This document shows positions 1 through 13,690 of a stretch of 64,000 nt of DNA, one piece after another. Every line of letters starts with the position of its first letter. The first letter of the stretch is position 1. The notes below the pieces were generated by a model. That model saw nothing but the letters and a program-made list of their open reading frames with translations, was not told where the DNA came from and did not search any database. This stretch comes from Apostichopus japonicus (taxonomy: Eukaryota; Echinodermata; Holothuroidea; Aspidochirotida; Stichopodidae). The DNA lies in contig NC_092567.1 of NCBI RefSeq assembly GCF_037975245.1, positions 23,712,376 to 23,776,375 on the forward strand, given 5' to 3'. A program made the translations under genes and the position numbers.

Positions 1-881
1 ACAGTCTGATCAAGTGAGCAGGTACAGTAATACACTGGCAGACATAAATTTATAAGCTTTTCTAGAGTCACTAGAATACCTTGTGTGTATTGGAGATACA
101 GTACTACATACAATAATAATTCAATGAACAGTAAAATATGACAGCACAGTTGTTACGCTCCTGGGTATCAAAGTACACTATTTTATATGTGGTAAACATA
201 GTTAAATTTGCTGCCAGGCCCCTCAAGAGGTAATGAACATATCGTAGAGAGCTGTTGCCTAAAATTCTGTCCCTTTTCAAAGAGACTTGTACACCGGATA
301 TAGCAATATTTATTGCACAATGTCAATACGATATCACACATACAGTACCTGCAATCATGCAGTGTCCTACAGTATTGTCTGAAGTTGTGGTTTCTGAGCC
401 TTTGAGCCACCATGCTGTATATTATAGAACATACAGTGATAGAAATTGGAATAGTAACTGTACCAGCATAAATAAACCACAACCACCACATGCTATGGTG
501 ATGTTGAATGACAATCAAGTTTTACGGACGATTTCAGCACAGTTAAATATCAACCCTGTGAATAATTTTTCCAACTTTTGTATGAAACCTACGAATTATG
601 TTTTTTTTTAAACTTTCCTCAATGAGTATACTTGCCTACTAAATAGTATATAAAGTACTTACAGTACATGATACTGTATTAATCGGTCCATTTAACTTTG
701 TAAAAAAATGTCTTGTAACAAACCTGACATAAATTAAGTAATAACATGAAAAAATGATTCGCCAAGTTGCATTTTTGAAAAAAATTGGAAAATCAGCTCT
801 CTAAATTTACTTATGGGATTGAACAGGTTCCATCACTGAATTATTCTGACCAAGCTTATATATAATACAGCATACATTCAG
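1..881. other. No recognisable gene
   Basis: AT-rich sequence. The overlapping open frames at 183-611 on both strands have no family resemblance and no splice context. Confidence 0.6.
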
Positions 882-1143
882 TTAAATTTATGCTGTATTG
901 GCCCAAATCCCAAATATTTCAGATTTTAAAATATGGTCACCTTTGGTCAAAATTCTTGAACTATTTTTGTTATCACCCTGGAGGAAATTTACCTCACTGG
1001 GACATTCAAACATCTTGGGTGTTCATTTAGAATGTCTGAGAACAATTTTGAGAGTAAAGAACTCCAGGAAATTACTTTTTGAAAACTTATAACAATTAAT
1101 AGCATGCTATAATTTTGGGGCCAGCTATACAGACTACCTTTAA
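882..1143 (+). mobile_element. TTAA-flanked MITE, family A, copy 1
   Basis: A 262-bp element bounded by TTAA. Ends ATGCTGTATTGGCCC and (reverse complement) AGGTAGTCTGTATAGCTGGCCCC form imperfect inverted repeats. It is homologous over its length to the element at 7748-8013 in opposite orientation, which explains the similar small open frames in both places. Confidence 0.75.
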
Positions 1144-1439
1144 CAATGTGGTCCATCAACTTTTGGAATGGGGAGATCAACTTTGTACTGTGTGAAATGC
1201 TTGCATACATACTCAGAATCAGACCCCAAAATCATGAACTGGGAGGATTATGAAGCTGCTAGGATTGTAGATTGGACTGTGAACACTCACAAAATTGTGC
1301 TTGCCCCTCCCTACCTCTTTGCATTCTGAAATCTTAAGACTGGTCACAGCTATTAATTTCCTCTCTGTCCATAAACATTGGAATCCAAACAATAAGTGGA
1401 CTGGTAATCTTTAAAACCTAATATTGTGAGAATATTCTG

Positions 1440-1530
1440 TCTGCTTGCTTTGTAAAGCGCCTTGAGCAGTGACTTTTGTCTACTGATTTGGCGCTATATA
1501 AGTATCATTAATTATTATTATTATTATAAT
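1440..1530 (+). repeat. LINE/SINE 3' tail (GCGCTATATAAGT plus ATT microsatellite)
   Basis: TTTGTAAAGCGCCTTGAGCA, then TTTGGCGCTATATAAGTATC and an (ATT)n run, is the typical 3' end shared by L2-like elements and their SINE partners in many animals. Confidence 0.6.
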
Positions 1531-4500
1531 ACAACTAGAGTATTTTATTAATTGTCTGTATAGTATATGGGACTATAAATACATTTACATACCACTTCCA
1601 TGCTTGGGCTTAATTAATTATATCTATAACAAGACTCGATCCTGTGTGCATTGACAGAAAATTTGTTTTGGAAAATGAACATCTTGAGATATCAACTAGC
1701 TACTGTACGATGGAGCCATACACACATGTTACACTGTGCAAAATATGCCGCCGCTATTTAGCATTCATTTTCTGTCTGACCTAATTTGTATCGTCCATGG
1801 CGAAGAATGGCAATCGAAACCTGCTGTGCTTACTACCATAGAAGAGCAGTACACAGCAAGATTGGCCTAGCTCTGCGTTAATAAGTTGCTCCACAAAGTG
1901 TGACACACTTCTTTAAAGCAGTATTTTGAGTTGGTTCGAAAACTTTTCCTCAAACCTACAGAGTATCAAATACTAAAAATTAGATAGCAATTGATCAAAC
2001 TTGGATAATCTTCTGGTTTTTGCACCAAAAGATGGTCCAGTAGTATGTTGTTGCTAGAAAGACACATTTCTCATACATATCAGTAATTTATCAATCACCT
2101 GTAATGGTGAGATAATTAGCAAATGTTGTAATTAGTTTATTCAAAGTTTGCTGGAAAGTTGAATTAACATACTCGATTTCACAAGCCTCAGTTTAGTAAA
2201 TTTCTCAAATTTCTTCTATTTATGGTTTGAAATCTGATTATTTTACTGACTCATATTCACCTCAAGGATGAACATTGTCTTATTTTGGCGCAAACATAAT
2301 TCATTAGTTTCTTTAAAGATTGATTGATTAATTTATTATTTTGTTATATATTTTGTTACACTATTAACTATTGATAAAACTTACTGCACAGTAGGATAAT
2401 GTGCATAAATCTGTTTTTCACCCAAAATTAAGGACTGTATCCCAGTGAAATGTTCAATGTGCACATTTCTGCAAAAAGTCACATGAAGCATTTACATTTG
2501 ACACAACATATTGTTCTAACATTATTGTTCCATGGCATGATGTTCCATACTGACTACTTCACAAATTACTATTTTATATTTTCATATACTGTATGTTCAA
2601 AAATGTGGGGAACAAAATTCTTACATGTTTTAAAATGCTGGTATCATGAATGTACAACTGTTATGGTTTTGATGATGTATTGGGAAAACTTTCAATATTT
2701 AAGTTCAATTCATGGAGAAACATTTCAAAAATTAAAAATGTGATCATTGTTGTGAATGCACTTTTCATTCCTTGCCATCTTGCTGAAACAAACTAAAATC
2801 TGTATACATGTATTCCTTGAGCTGTAACCAGCATAAATTTGTTCTGAAATGTACTTTCCAGGAAACCTGTAATACTGCTGTATATTTAAATTAACACCAG
2901 TAGACTTGTTGTGATTCACCATGTCTGTCTGTCTATACATACATACATACACGCATACACACACACATGTACATACATGCATACTTACATAATAATATTC
3001 TTCAATATATAAATTTATTCAAAATGCTGGTTATTTGATATTTGTTGTGATTCACCATGGTCAATTATCTCAAGATATGTATACTATATACATATAGTAT
3101 ATATATAGCAAAATATTCTTCAAAATATAACTTTATTCAAAATGCTGGTAGTTGTTATTAACCTTAATATCTGAACAGCGCTCTTCTAAGAAAGTATTGT
3201 TATTTTCTCGATTAACAAATTTCATTTCGAAAATTTATATTTAATAAGTTTCAACAATATTGCAGTGAACTACAGTATAGCGATAAAGCATGACAATGTG
3301 TCAGATATTATGCCATCTTCCACTTATTTTTTTTAACTTCCATTAGATCAATTTATTATCAAACGTATGATAAGATTCAAGAGTAAACCCGCAATGTCTT
3401 AAAAAGAAACACAGGTCTCATATTCCAATGCTCAAGTGGTGGTGATCTCAAGATCAATCAAAGATCATCAAACATGATATTTAAAGGTACACATGTCTAA
3501 AGGATGACTTATTATCATCAAATACTATTGGGCTACACTCATACTGTATCTGCCTGTACTATGTGCAGTATTACACTCAAGAAAATGCCTGCAATGCGGA
3601 ACTTGATGTTAGCTAGTATTTAGCTAGTAAATAGCCCAAATTTTTAGGCCTGCCATTGAGCTATCCACATTACTTTCACTATATATGTTACAATTAATTG
3701 GTTTCCACCTAATTTGGATACTGTGGACCAATCTTATCACAAATCATGCTGCCCTTATTTATAGAATGAATTGTAAATATATGTAGGATTCAAACCCCTT
3801 ACAATTCTGTAGGCTAGTATGATTGTTTGAATTTAAGATTAGTAACACTTACATGCCATTGAAGACTCTCACAGCTGTTAAGTATCGATAGAAATTCACA
3901 GCCTTGGTCAAATAATTACGACAAACAAGTCTGTTTAAATTCATGACCCTTATGTCAGTATTTATATCTATTGTCAAGTACACTCTCTCTCTCTCTTGAA
4001 TTTACTCATCAAACAGAGACAGAGTATTTGAAGTCATCCGTTATTGACTGAAAATTTTAGCAATTAAAATGCATAGCTGGAGGGGATTTTTTTTTGGGGG
4101 GGGGCATACAAAAGCATTTTAGAACACTAACAATACTGTGATTCCCCTGTTTAGTCGAAAGAGACAGTAATTTAGAGAAATTTGATGTCAAAGTTAGCAG
4201 ATTCTCACTGACCAGAAAGGTGATGCGTAAAAGCTCATGAAAGTACAGGTCACCGTGTGACGTCATTCTGCAGAGTGTACCGCGAACACGAAACAATAAC
4301 AATGGACTTTCCACGTACTTCTCGTAAGAAAGGGAACCTTTTATTAACTTCACTCTTCCAATAAACATGCAGCTACGACAGAAAGAAATGGTTGTTAGAA
4401 TTGCTCACACATTTGTTAACTCATTTTGGGTAGCAATTCTTCAATTAAAAGTCAATTATGGTTAAAAAACTGCCTCAACGTCTGGTCATACTTTGTGAGA

Positions 4501-5286
4501 TTGAGGTCTTGCCACAATTGAAATGCCTACCTTGTGAAAATAAAAAGTGTCCAGTCAGTGGATGCAATATTAATCGAATCCACGAATTATAAAGCTTTGG
4601 GTGTGTCTCAACAAAATTAATCGTTTTTTCGTAAAGAAACTTAAAGTGTTTTTGCAACCTCCTACTACACAATTTGTTTACACTTTGATTTAACAGTATA
4701 ACAGTGTCGTATTGGTGATTTGGTGTAGCGTTAGTGCTAGAGCGAATTGCTTGATCGAAAGTCTTCCTCAACCGACTCCGCACATGTAAGTCACAGGGTG
4801 ACCTGCAGTCAAGTGAGCCCTGAAGAATTTTTGAGAAAAGAGCAAATTCCTTGTCCAAAAGTTCTCGGTTTGATCAAGTTTTACTGAGTCCCAAAAGAAA
4901 ATAATACAATGTGCAATACATCAATGGAAAGTGTAAATATTCAATGTAACATAAACTTAACATAAATTTGAAGGGATTAGAGGATGTTGAAAAACCACCA
5001 GCTATGCCTTTTAAAACTAAGGGCCTAATTTGTTCACAAATTTACAAACATGATGGAGGTCGGGATCTTGTTTTTCCCTTGGGGAGGTACTGCTGTTCCC
5101 AAACAGGTCCAAACTGAGAGAGAGTGGCATAAACATAAAACAATGTTGAATGATAGACCAATATGTGATTGCAAAAAGCTCAAAGCAGTGGTTGTTTACA
5201 TGATCTGTTAGCTAGTTAACTAGTAAGCTACAGTGTGTCTGGAAGAGACAATTATGCAGGTTGATCCAAGACAGGGAGATAGTTAC
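1531..5286. other. No recognisable gene; possible CRE site
   Basis: Apart from simple repeats, the only notable word is a full palindromic TGACGTCA at 4258-4265 within a less AT-rich stretch (4200-4870) that could be a promoter. Two minus-strand frames there (103 and 127 residues) resemble no family I know. Confidence 0.45.
2935..3112. repeat. Microsatellites (CATA/CA and TA)
   Basis: CATACATACATACACGCATA and (CA)n at 2938-2968, then TATACTATATACATATAG-type sequence at 3079-3108. Simple repeats only. Confidence 0.75.
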
Positions 5287-6164
5287 GATTGCTGGGTTTG
5301 ATCCTGATTGCAGGGTTTGATCCTGATTGCTGGGTTTGATCCTGATTGCAGGGTTTGATCCTGATTGCAGGGTTTGATCCTGATTACAGGGTTTGATCCT
5401 GATTACAGGGTTTGATCCTGATTGCTGGGTTTGATCCTGATTACAGGGTTTGATCCTGATTGCTGGGTTTGATCCTGATTACAGGGTTTGATCCTGATTG
5501 CAGGGTTTGATCCTGATTACAGGGTTTGATCCTGATTGCAGGGTTTGATCCTGATTGCAGGGTTTGATCCTGATTGCTGGGTTTGATCCTGATTGCTGGG
5601 TTTGATCCTGATTGCTGGGTTTGATCCTGATTACAGGGTTTGATCCTGATTGCAGGGTTTGATCCTGATTGCAGGGTTTGATCCTGATTACAGGGTTTGA
5701 TCCTGATTGCTGGGTTTGATCCTGATTACAGGGTTTGATCCTGATTGCTGGGTTTGATCCTGATTACAGGGTTTGATCCTGATTGCAGGGTTTGATCCTG
5801 ATTGCAGGGTTTGATCCTGATTGCTGGGTTTGATCCTGATCGCAGGGTTTGCTCCTGATTGCAGGGTTTGATCCTGATTGCAGGGTTTGATCCTGATTGC
5901 AGGGTTTGATCCTGATTGCTGGGTTTGATCCTGATTGCTGGGTTTGATCCTGATTGCAGGGTTTGATCCTGATTGCAGGGTTTGATCCTGATTGCAGGGT
6001 TTGATCCTGATTGCAGGGTTTGATCCTGATTGCAGGGTTTGATCCTGATTGCTGGGTTTGATCCTGATTGCAGGGTTTGATCCTGATTGCTGGGTTTGAT
6101 CCTGATTGCAGGGTTTGATCCTGATTGCTGGGTTTGATCCTGATTGCATGGTTTGATCCTGATT
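5287..6164. repeat. 19-bp minisatellite, about 46 copies
   Basis: The unit GGGTTTGATCCTGATTGCA varies mainly at its last three bases (GCA, GCT, ACA), with rare single changes near 5840-5850. On the minus strand the unit contains no stop in any register, and 19 is not a multiple of 3, so all three minus frames stay open through the array and encode a 19-residue period (NPAIRIKP-type). The long open frames here are therefore a by-product of the repeat. Confidence 0.95.
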
Positions 6165-6221
6165 GTTCCTAGGTACAGGAGACTACCCTCACACAATGAA
6201 GATGATCACCCACCCTTTCCA

Positions 6222-6300
6222 TATAATTATAATAATAACATTTGCTTTTTATATAGCGCATTATACCAGCGATAGGTTTCAAGTGCTTAACATGTTATAT
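6222..6300 (-). repeat. LINE/SINE 3' tail, opposite orientation
   Basis: AATTATAATAATAACATT followed by TTTTATATAGCGC is the reverse-strand form of the same tail type as at 1440-1530, abutting the minisatellite's right flank. Confidence 0.5.
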
Positions 6301-6984
6301 TACCCCTGGTCAATGATAACCTGTCCCAGAGACAATCAGCTTGATTCCCCCTTGCTTTCCTGTGCAATAACTGATGTGTGATGGAATCAAGTTAGAACTT
6401 GATTTTTAACCACTTAGTATAAATTTTTAAGCACTTGCATTTTTTTAAAGCAAACTGTGGCTAAAAATTGTGAAATTCTAGGCATGGTGAATAAATTTGC
6501 CACTAAATTAGAAACATGTGATCTCCCATTTGTACATAACACATGACTGATTTGTGTGTACACTTGATGCCAATTATGACTGATGGAATACTAATATTGA
6601 AGGAGAAAGCAAGTATCCTGTTCAAATTCACGAAAGGTCTTGTGACCGTTGCATTGAAGTCCATCAGAAACCAACCAAGTACTAATTAATACATGTAGAC
6701 AGTATACTATCTGGAACTATCTGGACACACAATAACACGATACAGTGATTATATTGTACAGTATACATTGATATATATATATATATATATACACAGTATA
6801 TAATTATGATAATCAGCAGTTACTTATACGACGCTTAAGCAACAACAAATGTGGGAGAAAGAGAAACCAACAATGGCTTATGGATTACAATTTGCACGTC
6901 GGGTGGCTTCCAATTCAACATGTTAACTCAAATTTGGAATCTTTCCAAAATAGAAAGTCATTTCAGATGGGAAAACCATAGATT

Positions 6985-7076
6985 TCTCAACCCACCTAAC
7001 TATGACCTGGCGGGAACCTCCCGATAGCTAAGCCTCATTGCTTCAAATGCCACCGCCTTTATCCACTCAGCCACAG
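6985..7076 (-). mobile_element. tRNA(Leu/Ser)-derived SINE head
   Basis: On the minus strand, GTGGCTGAGTGGATAAAGGC is an A-box-like start and GAGGTTCCCGCCAGGTC a B-box-like stretch at tRNA spacing, with a leucine/serine-type variable region between. The acceptor stem is not closed, so this is a SINE head and not a working tRNA gene. The SINE body probably runs down to about 6890. Confidence 0.55.
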
Positions 7077-7747
7077 CACACTGTAGTGCAAGTTGATAAC
7101 TAAATGTCAGCCTTTACTGCATACATGTGGAAAGATTCTTTTCCATCAAAGCAACCTACAGTATTGACCAAAATCCTTCTGAACTGATCGGATAATTTTG
7201 CATCACATACTGTGGCGGCCATACTGTAGTTATGCTTAACTGTAACCTACAAAACCCTATCAGATAAACAGAGCTATTGGTTGCATCACTTAGCAGCCAT
7301 ACAGTAGTTATGGTTAACCTTAACCACCCCAGATCCTACAAAACCCTACAGGTAAACAGAGCAACATACAGTAGTGCATACATGTGTATTCCATAATATA
7401 TGAAGTATAGCATTTGTAGTCATTATCTGCATCTGGTGAGACAATGTAGTCTTAGAATCATTTTATGACATCAAACAACTTTTGCCTTAATATGTAAACT
7501 AGTAAGTTTATGTTACAGCTCAGGATGCACATTTAAAAGGTTTGTTCATTCTTCTGTGGAATGATCTTATCATGTTTAGAATGTATTAACATCTTCGTGA
7601 CTGCCTATGAATATGATACTTTATTTACATCACATGCAAGAATACAAAGTAGCTTGAAAGGTCATCACTATTGGCCTCCAATAAATAGCAAACTAAAAAT
7701 TACTAAAAGTTTCCAAAAGTAATTTCCTAGAGGCTCTGATCCTTGAC

Positions 7748-8013
7748 TTAAAAGGTTGTCTGTATAGGCCCCAAATTATAGCAAGCTATAATTGCTAGAA
7801 GTTTTCAAAAAGCACTTTCCTGGAGGTCTTTACTCTCCAAATTGTTCTAAGACATTTTTTAAGTACTGTAAATGCAAGATGACTGGATGTCCCAGTGAGG
7901 ACAATTTCCTTGAAGGTTGTAATAAAAAAGTTAAAGAATTTTGACCAAAGGTGACCATACAGTATTTGAATATCTAGCATATTTGGGGCCAATACAGCAT
8001 ACTGTACCTTTAA
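7748..8013 (-). mobile_element. TTAA-flanked MITE, family A, copy 2 (inverted)
   Basis: A 266-bp element with TTAA at both ends and inverted repeats of the AGGTTGTCTGTATAGGCCCC type. Shared words with copy 1 include GGTCACCTTTGGTCAAAATTC and CTCACTGGGACATC on its minus strand. Just upstream, 7685-7740 carries a second partial copy of the interior. Confidence 0.75.
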
Positions 8014-11000
8014 GTTCCAGTCATTGCAGATAATTAAGATAGAGAAAAAAATAACCTGTGTGGATTACTTACTTTTAGAGTAACAGTTAGAATGCTTCTT
8101 GATATTTAAGCATGGGTGACTAACCATACACTGACTTTGCAATTAATCATGACCTTTCAAAAGCAGCTAATTGAATTGGTTTGGATATCTTCCTATCTTC
8201 TTTCAGTAGTAACCAAATAGAAAGGTAAGTTATTATAGCCCTGACTATATTTTGTGTTCATTCCGAATAATTTAGCATATAATTAAAAGTCAAAAAACCT
8301 GAAATTCTCTGATGGTTCTTTACATGATTAATATACTCATTATGGAAAGTGTCTATAGGCGATACAATGTTAAGAATCAAAATGGATTGATTAATAACTG
8401 TACTCCCTTCAGTTTGGAATATAAAATCTTTAAATCTGGGCCTCGGTAATCTTTCCTTCCATCATTATCATCATAGGGTGACTTTTTTGTAAAAATTTCC
8501 GAGCACTTGAAGTAAAACAGAAAAACTAACTGCTTCAATCAAAGCTTCACTCAATTGTCACTTGTCACTGGTTCTTCACAACTTTTTTTTGTAATATTAG
8601 TCATATAACTACTACAGTAGCTACAGTGTTACTGTACATATAATGTGTATCGTATGAATACAGCACTTACACACTAGGTTTTTGTTAACAACAGCTGCAA
8701 GCCTACAATTGATCAGAAACAGATAGCCGCCTGGTTTGATTCACCGCAGAACTTACAGTATATACAGACTGTAGGTTAATAATTAGTTATTGAATTTAGT
8801 TCCAATAAATTTTAACAAATCTGACATTTTGCATTTGATCCTTATATATGATGTTCAAGACCAAAAGAATGCATATTTCATAATAAAACTTACAGTTAAA
8901 ATAAAATCAGAGCAAGATGAGTATAATAATACAAAAGTTCATGTCTGTTTCATGGCAAAAAGCCAGAAATATTTATCTAGTATTACAATCTACAGTAGTG
9001 CTGTACCATATGTCAGGATTTCACCTCGTGGCAAGAATACAAAACCATATAACATGTACATACTGTAAACATTACTGTACAACAGCAGGGATAAAACAAG
9101 AAATCAGAAATACATCAGGGAATCCAATTCACGACAATTCGGCAAAATTTTATTCGATTTAGAGTGCTTACTGTTGGTAGCAACTTTTAAAGCTTTCCAA
9201 GCATATGAATGCACTTCCAATTCCACATCAGTCTTTTGTCTAACTTGATTGGTAAAGTTTTTTTCGTACTTTTCACAAAATGTATTGACGTTTTTTGTTA
9301 ATTCGTACCTTTTTACAAAGTTGCCTCAGAAGGTGCAAGCAAGCAGTTTGAAGACAGCATCAATGGCTAAAATTTAAATTCATAACTTTTCAGTTTGTTT
9401 TAATTTATTTTTAAAAAATTCCCCTCCTTTTTTCTTCTTGTCCATAGTAAGGCCATTCAATAGATGAGACCTGTCACTCAACAATCCAAATGAAGAAATT
9501 TTTACAAAAATACAAATATAGTGAAAAATCAATGACAATATAAAAACAAGGTGTAGCACAAGAAGTAAAATATTGATTTTATAATTAGCAAAGAAAAATC
9601 TCCACAAAAGTGCAGATATATGTAATGACTCATAATGACACAGGTCTTTAGATTTTGGCTATTCCATGTAGAATACTGAGCTGATTTTGTTTGTTACTGA
9701 GATTTACAGTAATAAAGAATTAAAGATTTCCAAAATGTTTTCTTAATTTCCCCCCCCCCCAAAAATCTACATAGAATAAGACGGTAAAATGTGATCCTCT
9801 CTATATGAGATGAATCAATGTTGATTACAAGCACTTACTGTACACGAATACAAGAAAGTTTCATAAGAATTCATATCTCATTCTGTAGTTTAAAAATCGG
9901 TAAATGTCACCAAGATTTATTTTAATCTTTACAGGCAATATAATTAAACAAAAAAGTTAATACAAAACACGATTTTGTGTCCAACATGCTAACAAATAAA
10001 TAACATGCAAACGGTATAAGTTCATAAGATATGTTCACAACAGCTTCTTATACAGATAAGTAATTTTATGGGAGGTGCACTGTAAGCACTTAAGCCTTTA
10101 AGTTCGGCTGGAATGCATGTTAAATATAAGATAATTAAATATGCAGCACAGCACATTATTGAAATGCTAAAATTTACGGTTGAGTCCAAGCTTTTGCACC
10201 ATATGCCAAAGTATATACGCAATGGTAATTAATCAACTGTAAACTAGAAACCAAATTGACCTAGGTTAAAGATCAAATGCCCAATTGCCTGTAGAACTGT
10301 TGTCCACATTTTGGTGCAGTGCAAAGAGTTGCCTGATAATACTGATAATTAAGTAGACATTCTAAACTAGGTATTAATATTTTGCATATAATGCTTGGAT
10401 ATTGGAAATAGTTGTCTACATTCCATAGCAAGCCTTTGACTGTTTCATGTAACATAGTGCTTTTCTTTTAATGCTTTCTTTTTTGGTCATTATTCACTGT
10501 AGGACTAAGAATTAAAGATGGTTACTCACTTGCAAATTAAGCATTTCTAGCCTAACACGTACTGTTCTTCCAACAACGAATAATTTTTGAGAGGAAGGGT
10601 AGACATAAAGACAGCTGTCAATGTATTATTGTGTTACTAAGGGCTTCAAATGATGACTTAAGTTAGTGCTAATTGCATATATGATAATGCATTTTAACAT
10701 ACAAATGCTCTTTTCTACCTTACAAATAAACGAAACTGGCCCGAATAAAACTAGTCTTTCCAACCTAATACTAGTAATATGGGAGTAACTCAATAAGATC
10801 AAATACCTTGTTAACGTACAGTGAAATACTAGTCTACTAATCAATGAATTTGTATAATGTAGGCCTATCCACTTTAAGATTTTCTTGATCCCTTTCTTCA
10901 AATTGCTTTGATGTAAACTACATGTAGCCTAAACCGTAGTGCAAACAGACCGAACGTAAGTAACGTTGGCTTAATCAACTGAATCACAGCCGTGGCTAGC

Positions 11001-13200
11001 CAGCCATCAGACAGTAACTTAGGCATTATTTTTCATTATAAAAATTTTACCTTTTGTCTCAAACTTTCAGTTATAATTGGTAATAATCCACGAAAACGTA
11101 TGTTCCAAATAAATCCATATTCCCGGAAGATCGGTGAAGTTATGAAACATTGGTTTCATAACCTGACGGAAGAGGAGACGATTTTCTAAACTTCAAATTC
11201 CTCCTGCTTCCGTCCTATTGCTAAGCATCCTCTCTGTATACGGTAATCAGTACACACTGGTTGTATATTATTGTTGTGTACACACAGAACACCGGTATTG
11301 CATTATTATATTATGCGCACGCATTGAACAACGTACAGCCATAAATCTGCTCCTCCTTCTCTCCTCCGCGGCGTGAAACCGCTTACTAAATAGGGGGAGA
11401 CAAACACGTCTATAACGAAACTTTTTACTTTCGATTTTGTTCTTGGGTATAACTTTGTTTATTTCGTCCCGTTGTTCGACTGAAAAAAAAATGGCCCTTT
11501 CTTTTTCTTCTCTTTATATGATATCGTATGCAGTGACGGTGCAGTGGCGGATCAAGGGTTTCCTGGAAGAGAGGGCCCGGGAAAAGGATCGATGGATAAC
11601 GAAAATACTATTAAATAAGACGTGATAAGAAAACATATCGGTAAAAAGCAAGAAATGATCGCGCACGAAGCGAGCTAAGTTTCCTACTGAAAAGCTTATT
11701 TGGGATAAATGTATGTTTGCAGCTAACTTTTAGTGCCAGATGTGGGATTGGTAATGGGGACCGTGGAAGCAGTGTTGCAACAACGTGGGCTTAAGCCCCT
11801 TAGCATAAAAGCAAGGGTTCAGTCCTCCCCTCCCCCAATGAGAGAAAAAAAAATTACAAAAAGGATCGTGTTTCTGAAGTTGCATCATGAAGTATCTAAG
11901 CACCCTCCAGTACACCATAATTTCTCATATGGGAGAGGGAAATAGGCCCTCCCTGGACTATATAAATCACCTCCCCTTAGACACCTTCCCCAGGCCGACA
12001 TAACATCCTATGCCCAACCTTATATGAAAAAAAAAACACCTGCATGAAAGTGAAACAGGGGAGGGGACAAGGAGGGAGGGAGAAGGAAGGGGCCATACAA
12101 AAAATACATATGTGGCATAGGAAGCACCCAAAATGTAATATGAATATTCATGAAGTGGCTTGTGCCCATACCAAGAAGAATTTCACTTGTACTCTATACT
12201 ACTACTCATCAAAGTCTGGTAACAGTCATCAGTTTTTGCCCAAACCCAAAATCATAAAAATATAATTCAGAGGGAATTTTTTTAAAGAACAATATGGAAA
12301 TGAAATGTTTCATTATCGTCCAAAACAGTGAAAATTAAGCAGTTTTTCCCTCAGGAAAATTGACACAAAATGTGAAACACATTATTTCTATGGTTTTCAG
12401 TAAATGTAATTTATTTAACAAAGCAAAAGCAACCAAACAGACATATCAGACAATTTAAAAAATATATCACATGTTAAAAACTTTGTTTTGGGAATATTAC
12501 AAAGATACAGTATACCAAACAAACCCCAGTGATGATGTAATCTTATGATAAATGACCACTAATTGACCAAACTGTAACAATTTCCAAGATTCTTCTTTTT
12601 GTTTTACAAAATAAAAGTTAATGTGAAGTAAATAATGTATTTTGACTCTATCACCAACAATTTCAAATGCAATTGAAATTTTTAACTTTTACTTTACTTC
12701 ATTCCAAGCTAAAGACCTACATTTTCAGGTGATTTAAATATAAAAAAAATCCTCAAACTAAACTCAAAAAGTTACTTTTACAAAAAATTGCACACAAGTA
12801 CTTAACTGATAAGGTATCAGCAGCCTACTGCTTTAATACTTGTCATGCTATCTGGATATCCACTGAAGGTTTACAAAACTTTATTACAAGAAAAAAAGGC
12901 ATGTCACATGCTGACAAGAGAAATGTAAGACTTCTTCATTCATAACATTGGATAGACAGTGTGCTTACAAACTTTGTACATACATTTCCTAGATTTTTAC
13001 TGGCTGCCAATTGAAATTTGAGCAGCTCACTTTGATCACCCTCTGAAATACCAGGCAGCAGCTGCCATTTTTATCTCTTGCTCGGTAAATATATTCTTTA
13101 AAAACGCAAAGTACTCCTATTTTGTTCAACAAGTCTGTCAAATATACTATATACCAACTGTATTAAATATTACAAGGAACAGGCATTTCAATCATACTAA
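8014..13200. other. No recognisable gene; NOSIP 3' flank
   Basis: AT-rich, with a CpG-containing stretch near 11100-11400 that could be an unassigned promoter or old element. Minus-strand AATAAA near 12410 could be a distal NOSIP poly(A) signal; this is inference only. Confidence 0.45.
11740..11832 (+). mobile_element. Possible degenerate tRNA-like SINE head
   Basis: GGTTCAGTCC at 11817-11826 resembles a B box, and GTGGAAGCAGTG upstream is a poor A box. GGGCTTAAGCCC between them may be an old anticodon stem. Weak. Confidence 0.25.
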
Positions 13201-13690
13201 ATGTTCATTATTTTGTCACACATATGCTACACCTTCCCCTTCTAAAAAGTTGTACTCTCAGGATGCCATCATAGCTGGCCTTGCTTTCTTGGCCTCCAAG
13301 TCTACTCCTAATGTTGCTATATTACCGATGTTCATTTTTCGCAAATATGCTACACCTTCCCCTTCTAAAAAGATGTACTCTCAGGATGCCATCATAACTG
13401 GCCTTGCTTTCTTGGCCTCCAAGTCTGCTCTGATGTAGCTATATTACCGATGTTCATTTCTCGCATGCTACACCTTCCCCTTCTAAAAAGATGTACTCTC
13501 AGGATGCCATCATAACTGGGATTGCTTTCTTGGCCTCCAAGTCTGCTCCTGATGTAGAAACGGTATATTACCGATGTTCATTTTTCGCAAATATGCTACA
13601 CCTTCCCCTTCTAAAAAGATGTACTCTCAGGATGCCATCATAACTGGCCTTGCTTTCTTGGCCTTCAAGTCTGCTCCTGAAGATGCAAAT
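13201..13690 (-). repeat. Four tandem ~124-bp copies of the NOSIP last-exon tail
   Basis: Units begin near 13201, 13328, 13450 and 13574 on the plus strand (periods 127, 122 and 124 bp). Read on the minus strand, each unit carries the coding end of NOSIP (GAD-L-x-AKKARPVM-type tail and TGA) plus about 75 bp of 3' UTR. Only the copy at the high-coordinate end joins the GGTGFASS codons and a clear splice acceptor. The three others lie in the presumed 3' UTR. Copies differ by scattered substitutions (AAG versus GAG in the tail, for example) and small indels, so they are not assembly-identical duplicates. The plus-strand open frame through the array is a shadow. Confidence 0.88.

Noticed and set aside
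898-1092. Similar small frames at 898-1092 (+) and 7795-7992 (-) as a conserved gene
   Set aside because: Both lie inside copies of one TTAA-flanked MITE; the similarity is that of the repeat.
4057-4858. Minus-strand frames of 103 and 127 residues as a gene
   Set aside because: No family resemblance, no linked exons, and composition like the surrounding non-coding DNA.
5688-6196. Two 150-residue minus-strand open frames with NPAIRIKP repeats
   Set aside because: They are forced by a 19-bp minisatellite whose unit has no minus-strand stop in any frame; no independent start context or flanking coding sequence.
13250-13438. Plus-strand frame with repeated MYSQDAIIxGLAFLASKS
   Set aside because: Antisense of the tandem NOSIP terminal exon copies, which explain it fully on the minus strand.
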